Part shown: positions 16,574-23,108 of the stretch, piece after piece
Numbering within the stretch: position 1 is the first letter of the stretch
Layout: each line of letters opens with the position of its first letter
From: Armatimonadota bacterium
Lineage (GTDB): Bacteria; Armatimonadota; Armatimonadia; Armatimonadales; Armatimonadaceae
DNA length: 40,229 bases
Assembly: GCA_014380815.1 (NCBI GenBank)
Contig: JACMJB010000166.1
Coordinates: 1-40,229, forward strand
Direction: 5' to 3'
Position numbers and translations under genes: made by a program
Notes under the pieces: generated by a model
The model's database searches: none
Seen by the model: only the letters and a program-made list of their open reading frames with translations
What the model was told of the DNA's origin: nothing

Positions 16574-17845
16574 TCATCTCAGCACCTCCTCCTGCTCCAT
16601 CAGATCGAACAGGGGGCGGGCAGCGTGCATCAGGTCGTCCTTGCGCGGCTTCAGGCGCGGCTGATTGTCGAGATAGACGCCCAGCGCCTCCTCCGGCGAC
16701 AGCGCTTTTGCGAGGACCTGCGAGCGGACCAGGGCATCACCGGCGGGCATCTCGCGCTGCAGCGCGACAACAAGATGCGCGGGCGCGAGGGCTTTGCGCA
16801 CTTCGTCGGTCCGCACCAGTGCGGCCTTATCGGCGGGCACCTTGTAGGACACCTTGACAATCGCTCCCCCCATCGGATGGCGGTTGATCTCCTCCACGAT
16901 CGCTTTGGTTGGGTCGTCAGAATCGCCCGCGTCGGCCTCGATCGCCAGGAAGGGCCGTGTCTTCAGAGGCATATGGACCGGTTCCGCAAACCCCTTCGTG
17001 ATTTTGGCCACCACGAAGCCCTTGCTTTCGGCGCGCTCGCCAAAATCAATCCGGTCAATCGAGCCGCTATAGATCGCCGGGGGCTGCTTGCCTTTGTGCA
17101 GATCCTGGAACTTGTGGACATGCCCCATTGCCACGTAATCGAACGCGGGCAGCGCGACCTCGGCGACCGGCACCTTTGGCTCGTTTGGGTTCATCAAGAA
17201 GCCCTGAACTCCGACCCGTGCATCGTCAATGGTGAAGTGTCCGGTCAGAATCGCCAGGCAGTCCGGCTGCGCCGCGCAGGCCTTCGCAAGATCCGCGATG
17301 TAGTGGATATAGCGCTCGCGGATCAGGTGGGCTACCTCCTCAACCGTCTTGTTGCGCGTCTCGTCCTGGGCCAGCACCCGCGACCGCGTCAGATACGGCA
17401 TCCCCGCCACCAGAACATCGCCTCGGCGCGTTCCAATTGTCCGCACTTCCGGCTGAGAGAGGATCGTGACCCCCGCGCCGCCAAGAAGGCCATAGATCTC
17501 CAGCGCATGGGCACGTCCGCGCGTATTCGGAATATCATGGTTCCCGATCAGCAGCACGACGGGAACCCCGGCATCGGTCAGCCGCTTGAGGCATCCGGCG
17601 AATGCACGCTGATGGGTCTGGTTCGGATCGCGTGCTTTGTAGGCATCTCCGGCGAAGATCGCAAGGTCTACCTGCTGCTCAAGCGCCCGGTCCACCGCTT
17701 GGTTCAGCGCGAGTGTGAAATCTTCCAGCCGCGTGTTGAGGCCGGTTTCCGGGTTGAACTTTCCGTACGTCTCGACACCCAGATGGGCATCGGCGAAATG
17801 CATCAGGCGTACCTGCGGCGCGGGCGTGCCGGTCGGGGAAATCAT
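16574..17845 (-). CDS. sbcD: SbcD/Mre11-type DNA nuclease
   Basis: 423 residues. Calcineurin-like phosphoesterase motifs in order: FADAHLG (Asp19, His21), FAGDAYKARD (Asp67), LIGNHDIPN (101-104), a TGHFTI His near 203, and MGHVHKF (His242, His244). These are the metal ligands of Mre11/SbcD. A C-terminal extension (about 290-423) fits the capping and SbcC-binding region. The partner sbcC lies immediately downstream. The promoter at 17852-17860 puts the transcription start on the ATG itself, so the message is probably leaderless. Confidence 0.95.
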   Translation of the reverse strand: MISPTGTPAPQVRLMHFADAHLGVETYGKFNPETGLNTRLEDFTLALNQAVDRALEQQVDLAIFAGDAYKARDPNQTHQRAFAGCLKRLTDAGVPVVLLIGNHDIPNTRGRAHALEIYGLLGGAGVTILSQPEVRTIGTRRGDVLVAGMPYLTRSRVLAQDETRNKTVEEVAHLIRERYIHYIADLAKACAAQPDCLAILTGHFTIDDARVGVQGFLMNPNEPKVPVAEVALPAFDYVAMGHVHKFQDLHKGKQPPAIYSGSIDRIDFGERAESKGFVVAKITKGFAEPVHMPLKTRPFLAIEADAGDSDDPTKAIVEEINRHPMGGAIVKVSYKVPADKAALVRTDEVRKALAPAHLVVALQREMPAGDALVRSQVLAKALSPEEALGVYLDNQPRLKPRKDDLMHAARPLFDLMEQEEVLR

Positions 17846-17851
17846 GCCTTG

Positions 17852-17860
17852 ATTATAGCA
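17852..17860 (-). promoter_or_regulatory. Extended -10 promoter of sbcDC, leaderless geometry
   Basis: Minus strand reads TGCTATAAT, a perfect -10 with TG extension, ending seven bases before the ATG at 17845. The -35 region is poor. Transcription is expected to start at or within a base or two of the ATG. Confidence 0.65.
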
Positions 17861-17920
17861 CGCGCGGAGCGGGGCGTAGGGATTCCTGACCTTTCAGGAC
17901 GGGAAGCGGCAGGCCCATCC

Positions 17921-19462
17921 CTATTCCTTGTCTTCGCCCTTCAGGATCTTGTCCAGTCCCATGGGGAACAGGTTCGCACTGCTCTCGTTTCTGCCGATGT
18001 GCGACGGCCCCGCCGGGGTCGCCGACGATGGGATCGCTGCGCCGACCGCGATGGAGTCCCCCTCGCGCACGCCGCCGAGGTCATTTTGCGCCTCGCCGGG
18101 CAGGAAGCCGAGCACCTCTTCGCCGCCCTCCATATCCACGACTCCGGCCCCGCGAGACCCGCTGTACCAGCGCACCTGCCCGGTCGCCATCGCCGCGCCT
18201 CCCAGCTCCGGCGAGTTGCCATGAGAGGTGGCCTCTGAAACTGCTATACGCCCCTTGTTCGCCACCGCGGCATCCAGAATCTCGTGCATTCGGGCGACGA
18301 TGTTATCCCAGGTCTGCGCCTCGGCGTGACGCTCCCCCGCCGCCAGACGCGCGGTATTATCTTCCGCAAGCGCGGCCTCGCAGGCTAGAACGAACTCACC
18401 GGGCGTGTGGGCGATCCGTGCGGCATCGGCATAATTGTCCACGATGTCCTGGATCGGCGTTGAGACCACCGGACGGCGGGCGGCGTAATACTCCAGGGTC
18501 TTGGTCGGCGACAGATAGCGCGTGGCATCCGACAGCGCGAAGGGCACCAGAGTGACATCGGCGGCTTTCAGATAGCGTGGCAGGTCCTCATAGCCGCGCT
18601 GACCGGTGTAGTGGAGGTTCGGGCGGCGCAACAGATCCTCCTCAGTGATTTTGGCGAGTGGTCCGACCATCAAGACGCTCCACTCCGGGTGGGCATCGCA
18701 CACCGCGGCGAGATTTTCCCAGCCCATGCGCTCGTCAATCACGCCGTAGTAGAGCAGCACCGGATGCGACAGGTTCGCGGCATCGTCGGGAGCCGTTGTC
18801 GCGGGGTCCAGCGCCTTGCGAAAATGCTCGACATCCACGCCGGAATTGAACTGATAGACCTTGTCGGGATAGAGGTCTTTTCGCGCGGCATACATGGAGG
18901 GACCGCCGGTAAAGATAACGTCGGCAGCGGCCATCAGGTCGGATTCCTTCTGTTTCAGACCCTCCGGTGCACCTTTGAAGTTCGCCAGTTCGTCCATGCA
19001 GTCATAGACCACCGCGACCGGGTTGTACAGATTGCGTGAGGGAGCCGCCATCGGCGAGTAGATCCAGTGAACAATACGCCCCCAGTGCCCCGGATCTTTC
19101 TGCTGCAGCTGATGCACCAGCGTGTCCAGAAGCCGACGCCAGGCAGGGGCATTCAATTTATCCGTTTCCGCGTCCTGGACGGGATCGCCGACATGCGGGA
19201 GCAGCAGCGGCCTCGCGACCGTGAGGGTCTCACTGACATGAGTCAGCTGCAGGCGGGGCTGGTGGTCACTGTCCGTATCACCGGGAAGGGGCGCCGGATC
19301 TTCCAGAAACAGAATCGGGTGATGCTTCGACAGACGGTTCATCAGATGCTGAGGACGCTGCCAGACGAAATCCCATCGCAGGTGACAGTGGACGATAATC
19401 CCATAATCCTCCCCTTCGGCATCGGGGTGGGTGGCGCTGGTAGAATCCGTCGTTTCGCTCAT
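17921..19462 (-). CDS. GT-B glycosyltransferase with C-terminal cold-shock-like segment
   Basis: 513 residues; GGAG eight bases before the ATG. Residues about 20-400 are a GT4/GT1-type GT-B enzyme: HLRWDFVWQRPQHLMNRLSK at 27-46, VVYDCMDELANFKG, then NSGVDVEHFRKAL (206-218), LLYYGVIDERMGWENLAAVC, YLKAADVTLVPFALS and SPTKTLEYYAARRPVVSTPI (donor-nucleotide region). The N-terminal RPQHL motif is common in transferases of cell-surface glycans. After a linker, residues about 427-475 (GQVRWYSGSRGAGVV, EEVLGF, GGVREGDSIAV) resemble a cold-shock/OB fold, although the aromatic RNA-contact residues are largely lost. No signal peptide or membrane helix, so cytosolic. The fusion is unusual. Acceptor and sugar unknown. 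Confidence 0.85.
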   Translation of the reverse strand: MSETTDSTSATHPDAEGEDYGIIVHCHLRWDFVWQRPQHLMNRLSKHHPILFLEDPAPLPGDTDSDHQPRLQLTHVSETLTVARPLLLPHVGDPVQDAETDKLNAPAWRRLLDTLVHQLQQKDPGHWGRIVHWIYSPMAAPSRNLYNPVAVVYDCMDELANFKGAPEGLKQKESDLMAAADVIFTGGPSMYAARKDLYPDKVYQFNSGVDVEHFRKALDPATTAPDDAANLSHPVLLYYGVIDERMGWENLAAVCDAHPEWSVLMVGPLAKITEEDLLRRPNLHYTGQRGYEDLPRYLKAADVTLVPFALSDATRYLSPTKTLEYYAARRPVVSTPIQDIVDNYADAARIAHTPGEFVLACEAALAEDNTARLAAGERHAEAQTWDNIVARMHEILDAAVANKGRIAVSEATSHGNSPELGGAAMATGQVRWYSGSRGAGVVDMEGGEEVLGFLPGEAQNDLGGVREGDSIAVGAAIPSSATPAGPSHIGRNESSANLFPMGLDKILKGEDKE

Positions 19463-19541
19463 CAGTGTCTCCGCTATCGTGCGATCAAAGTAGGGTCAGT
19501 GCGCTGCCTGCGTTGTATCTGTCGTTCGTCCGCCACGATGA

Positions 19542-19565
19542 AGGGCAGGCTGCGATGCCTGCCCT
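19542..19565 (-). terminator. Hairpin between the 80-residue protein gene and the glycosyltransferase gene
   Basis: AGGGCAGGC, six-base loop TGCGAT, GCCTGCCCT: a perfect 9-bp GC-rich stem lying 34 bases after the upstream stop. On the minus strand it is followed by only two T residues, so it may be a weak terminator or attenuator before the glycosyltransferase gene. Confidence 0.4.
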
Positions 19566-19599
19566 CTGTCTTCCCTCCCGGGCAGAACACACAAACGGG

Positions 19600-19842
19600 T
19601 TACCCCGTTCCGCCAAGAGAGTCATTGGAGGGGCCGGAACTGCGGATGACATCCGAGCCTGCGATGTCACCGGAGTTTCCTTCGGGGGTCAATACCTCCT
19701 CGAAGTCCGCTTCGACGGGGCGGCGGATCATGTGGTTCAGCAGGCTTCGGTCCGCGCCTGTTTCGTCGGGAATCGGCTCGTTTCGGATGCTATCGGTACC
19801 CTGGGGAACGATCGGCGTTCCAGCGCGGGTGTCATCGGACAT
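19600..19842 (-). CDS. Small acidic protein of unknown function (80 residues)
   Basis: ATG at 19842 with a good AGGAAA ribosome site about eight bases upstream, preferred over an in-frame ATG at 19887. The product is acidic and hydrophilic: MSDDTRAGTPIVPQG at the start, ETGADRSLLNHMIRRP in the middle, VEADFEEVLTPEG and a Ser/Gly-rich end. No membrane segment, no Cys, no recognised domain; probably intrinsically disordered with one short helix. It sits between the LptD-like barrel gene and the glycosyltransferase gene on the same strand. Coding status rests on the ribosome site and on codon choice resembling neighbours, so it is plausible rather than certain. Confidence 0.55.
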   Translation of the reverse strand: MSDDTRAGTPIVPQGTDSIRNEPIPDETGADRSLLNHMIRRPVEADFEEVLTPEGNSGDIAGSDVIRSSGPSNDSLGGTG

Positions 19843-19979
19843 GATCGTTTTCCTGTAACCACCCAGGTGGGGTGTGAGTGTGAACAAGGGAGGTCTGCTG
19901 GCGGAGCCAGGCCTTCAGGGTTCCTTGCGGGATATACCCGCCCCCCTGACCGACCAAACCCCGGGCAGCGGCGAAACGG

Positions 19980-22193
19980 CTAGAAACGGACTCCGGCGAA
20001 GTCGAGTCGAACACGGCGTGCAGTGGTGGAATAATATAGCGCCACGTCGCGCCCGGCGATTCGGCGCACCAGCGCAAATTCCGAGTCGCGGTAGCCAAAG
20101 CCACCGTAGCGCGTTGCCGTGAAGGTGAATCGCCCCCGCCATGGCCCTCCAAGACCGAACAGGACGTTGCTGAAGACCGTCGTGTTCGGAACATCCAGTC
20201 CCTGTGAGGCATTCACCGAGAGGCTGAGCTTGGCCTCGTCGCCAAGCGACAGGTTCACGCCCGCTCGGTGCTTGCCGATCGCGGTGCCGAGTCCGTTGCT
20301 GAAACCCAGTCCGAGCGGTGTCTGGGCATAATCGTATGTCAGAGAGCCAGCGCCGAGCCGTCCGAAGGTGCGGTTGACCGCAGTGCTTCCCAGAAGCGTC
20401 ATGCCGCTGCCCTGACCGGTATATACCCTGCGATCCACGGCGCTGCCGCTGATGAACGCCTGCCCCACCGAGAGAGATTGGGTCAGGCTGACACTGGGCG
20501 CAAGGGCTATCGGGGCGGTGTTCAGGCGCAGGTTAGCGTTGTTGTTGACCAGAACTCCCTGTCGGTCCGACGAAAACCCGTAGAAGTTCTGGCGGCTGGT
20601 GCCCGCGCTCAGCGTGTAGCTCAGCCGCCGTTCCCGCAGAAACGGGCGTGGGTTCGTCTGCACGTAGAGCTGTCCCCGCAGGATTCCCCCCGCCCCGACA
20701 CGCTCTCCGGTGAACAGATTGTCGTAGCCGGGGGACCGGGAGGCGTAACCGACGGCATTCAGGGTAAAGGACTTAAAGCTGCGCGAGGCCTGACTGGTGA
20801 GAAAGAGATCACGGTTATTGGGGAAATCAACAAAAAGACTGCCGCGAGTGTCGCTGCCAAGGCGCTGCGCGTGGCGCAGACGCAGGCCCCAGTCCCCTTG
20901 TGCGAGATTATTGACCTCGACTGTGCCCTCAGCCCCGTTTCTCCCCGAGTACGACTGATCCAGGTCGGCCCGCCAGCCGGGACGGACCGAGTAAGCGGAG
21001 GACCCTACCTGCGCCCCGCGCCGCACATGCAGCGTCCCGATCCCCTGGGGCCGCACATCGTAATAAAGCGGCAGGTCCACGGAGACGCCCGTCGGACCCA
21101 GCCCGATGATCTGCTCGCGGAACAATTGCCCCTGCTGCAGTTCCATGACATGGTTCGGCACGGACAGCGTCTTCTCGCCATTGAGGTAGAAGGTCGCGCG
21201 AGCGAACCGTATCTGGCTGCCGGGGTTCAGCGAGAGGGACCGGGCGACGATCGCGACGTTCCCATCGGAAAGGTCTTTGAGCTGCCAGGTATCCCGCACC
21301 AGAGGCGGCGCGTTCTCCAGCGGCGGCGTGACCACCATCTCCCCGCCCAGCAGGCTGAGCTCGACAGCGAGCGAACGCCCCTCATCAAGGCGTTCCGCAA
21401 CCCCGGTCCCCTGCAGGAGATCATAGCGAAGCGCATTGAACGTCAGCGCTTCGCCCCCACCCTCCCGAACGGTGACATTCCCCTGGGCGCGGAGCAGGTT
21501 ACTTTTGACATCGAGCTGCAGCGAATCTGCGGTCACGGTGAAGGAGCGATAGGTGATCTTCGCGGGAGATTTTCCGCGCCTGCCATTGGCCTGAATCGTC
21601 TGGTAATCGGAGATGTAGCCGACATACGCGCCGTCAACTCGAACCCAGTTCGTACCGGTTTCAGAGGTCTCGGCATCGACGCTGAAGCGGATGGTGATAT
21701 TTGCGGGAGCCGCCTGCAGCCCAGATTCCAGGTTCACCGTGACGACCGCGGTGCCAGCGAGATCGGCGGCGGTCAGGAAGACGCTGGCAATCCCTGCCTG
21801 CGTCTCAACGACCGTATTTTCCAGGCGGCCCGCTGTCGCGGAAAAACGGACTCGGGTGCCGTCCGGGACCAGGACACCGTTCTCATCGCGGACCTGGGCG
21901 CGTAGCGCGGTCGTGCTGCGTCCATCGGCGCGCAGCAGGGTGCGCTCCGCGGTGATCTGGATCGTCGCCACCCCGGCAGCGGAAACCACCGGCGCAAGCA
22001 AAGTGCCGCCCACGGCGAGGCTGCCGACGACCGCGACAGCAGGGCGAAGCCGGAGCGAGGGGGCGGGGACCGCGACCGGCAAAGTGTCGCGACGGCGGGG
22101 ACTGCGGCGGTGAGAAACGGGGTGGTTCACGTCAGATTGATCGGGGTCGTGCGAGAAAACCATCGCAGGAGCGGTAACAGAGGGCGCTCCCAC
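19980..22193 (-). CDS. LptD/OstA-like outer-membrane barrel with N-terminal invasin-type Ig domain
   Basis: Up to 737 residues. Order: basic, Pro-rich N-terminus; hydrophobic signal-like stretch (about 50-73); a Big_1/invasin-like Ig domain (about 75-170: ERTLLRADGRSTTALRAQVR, GTRVRFSATAGRLE, GIASVFLTAAD); an OstA/LptA-like segment (about 215-345: TADSLQLDVKSNLLRAQGNV, LRYDLLQGTGVAE); then about 360 residues of alternating amphipathic strands ending RRVRLDFAGVRF. The terminal Phe preceded by alternating hydrophobics is the Bam-recognised outer-membrane signal. LptD inserts lipopolysaccharide in Gram-negatives; here an equivalent is inferred only from fold, and the Ig domain is not part of classical LptD. 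Start uncertain: the GTG at 22193 and ATG at 22163 both lack a ribosome site. Third partner of the envelope block, 53 bases after the small exported protein gene. Confidence 0.72.
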   Translation of the reverse strand: MGAPSVTAPAMVFSHDPDQSDVNHPVSHRRSPRRRDTLPVAVPAPSLRLRPAVAVVGSLAVGGTLLAPVVSAAGVATIQITAERTLLRADGRSTTALRAQVRDENGVLVPDGTRVRFSATAGRLENTVVETQAGIASVFLTAADLAGTAVVTVNLESGLQAAPANITIRFSVDAETSETGTNWVRVDGAYVGYISDYQTIQANGRRGKSPAKITYRSFTVTADSLQLDVKSNLLRAQGNVTVREGGGEALTFNALRYDLLQGTGVAERLDEGRSLAVELSLLGGEMVVTPPLENAPPLVRDTWQLKDLSDGNVAIVARSLSLNPGSQIRFARATFYLNGEKTLSVPNHVMELQQGQLFREQIIGLGPTGVSVDLPLYYDVRPQGIGTLHVRRGAQVGSSAYSVRPGWRADLDQSYSGRNGAEGTVEVNNLAQGDWGLRLRHAQRLGSDTRGSLFVDFPNNRDLFLTSQASRSFKSFTLNAVGYASRSPGYDNLFTGERVGAGGILRGQLYVQTNPRPFLRERRLSYTLSAGTSRQNFYGFSSDRQGVLVNNNANLRLNTAPIALAPSVSLTQSLSVGQAFISGSAVDRRVYTGQGSGMTLLGSTAVNRTFGRLGAGSLTYDYAQTPLGLGFSNGLGTAIGKHRAGVNLSLGDEAKLSLSVNASQGLDVPNTTVFSNVLFGLGGPWRGRFTFTATRYGGFGYRDSEFALVRRIAGRDVALYYSTTARRVRLDFAGVRF

Positions 22194-22246
22194 GATGAGG
22201 CGACGCAGAAGACGCAGAGGACGGGATCACCCGGCCTCCATATGGT

Positions 22247-22969
22247 CTACTTTTTCTTTTCGTTCTTCGTCGTTTTTGCCGCCTGAAGCTGGGCGACCTG
22301 CGGATAAAGATCCTGGAAGGTCTCCTCGGCAACCTGCGCGGACGCGCGAGCGAGCGCGGAGCCTTCCTGCCGGGGAACCGCAACGTCCGCAGGAGCCGCC
22401 CCGGTGGCGGGCTTCGCGACAGTGGCGAGCGGTGCGCCCTCATCTTCCACGGAGTTACGGAAGACATTCACGTTGAACGAGGCGGTGCGGCTCGCGGAGT
22501 CGTATTTGTAGTTGGTGACATCAATGGTCAGATACTCGGCGGCCCCCACGATCTGGGCGAAGCGCAGCGCCTTTCGGGTGTCATCGCCGGGACCCGCGGC
22601 GGCATCCTCCGCCTTCAGGCCCTCGGAGACCGCACGCTGGACGCTGGGAAGCCGTTTGTTATAGACCACCACCCCAATGTCCGCGCGCGACAAGTGTTCC
22701 CGGAATGCATTGGTCACGATGTCTTGTGCCTGCTTCTGGGCCACCGTGAGCTGCGGGGCAGTCGTAGTCGTGTCGCCCGCCACCGCTGCCGCGCCGGTAT
22801 TGATGGTCGCCGGAAAGACCAGAACATCACGCGGGATGATCACGGTCATCTTTCCGGGGGGGGAAGCCTGCTTCGCGGACACCGCGGCAGTCGCTAGTGT
22901 CAGGCACGACACCGCGGCAGCCGCACTCAGCGTCCCCGCGACCACGCGCTGCATAGGGTTTTTGTTCAT
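22247..22969 (-). CDS. Small exported protein of unknown function
   Basis: 240 residues from the ATG at 22969 (GAAGAG just upstream); an in-frame ATG at 22999 is less likely. Signal peptide MNKNPMQRVVAGTLSAAAAV and on to VSAKQA, cleavage near residue 32. The mature part has GKMTVIIPRDVLVFPATI, a helix with AQKQAQDIVTNAFREHLSRA, strands VVVYNKRLP and AAEYLTIDVTNYKYDSASRT, and a Lys-rich end (TTKNEKKK). No family recognised. The alternating helix and strand and the IGAAEYL-like strand loosely recall the CsgG/TolB-N type fold of its upstream neighbour, but this is weak. Exported, and probably co-transcribed with the CsgG-like gene upstream and the barrel gene downstream. Confidence 0.7.
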   Translation of the reverse strand: MNKNPMQRVVAGTLSAAAAVSCLTLATAAVSAKQASPPGKMTVIIPRDVLVFPATINTGAAAVAGDTTTTAPQLTVAQKQAQDIVTNAFREHLSRADIGVVVYNKRLPSVQRAVSEGLKAEDAAAGPGDDTRKALRFAQIVGAAEYLTIDVTNYKYDSASRTASFNVNVFRNSVEDEGAPLATVAKPATGAAPADVAVPRQEGSALARASAQVAEETFQDLYPQVAQLQAAKTTKNEKKK

Positions 22970-23042
22970 ATCTCTTCGTCTCACTTTTTTGGTTCGCACT
23001 GGTTGGGAGTCAAGTCGCTCTGAGATCCGGCTGCCGGAACCA

Positions 23043-23077
23043 ATTCAGGGAGCGGGACTGCTCCTCGCTCCCTGAAT
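23043..23077 (-). terminator. 12-bp stem hairpin between the CsgG-like and small exported protein genes
   Basis: ATTCAGGGAGCG pairs perfectly with CGCTCCCTGAAT across an 11-base loop, with no T-tract after it on the minus strand. Could be a partial terminator or an mRNA-stabilising element inside the operon. Confidence 0.4.
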
Positions 23078-23079
23078 AC

Positions 23080-23094
23080 TGCCTGTCTCAGGCA
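23080..23094 (-). repeat. Second small hairpin next to 23043-23077
   Basis: TGCCTG, loop TCT, CAGGCA. It lies 14 bases beyond the stop of the CsgG-like gene and directly precedes the 12-bp stem in the direction of transcription, making a tandem hairpin. Confidence 0.4.
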
Positions 23095-23108
23095 ACGAAC
23101 GGGCAGAG

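Noticed and set aside
16250-18238. 662-residue open frame on the plus strand opposite sbcC/sbcD
   Set aside because: It covers the start of sbcC and all of sbcD, whose motifs are unmistakable, and its own product is Arg/His-rich with no domain. It is an antisense artefact of high GC.
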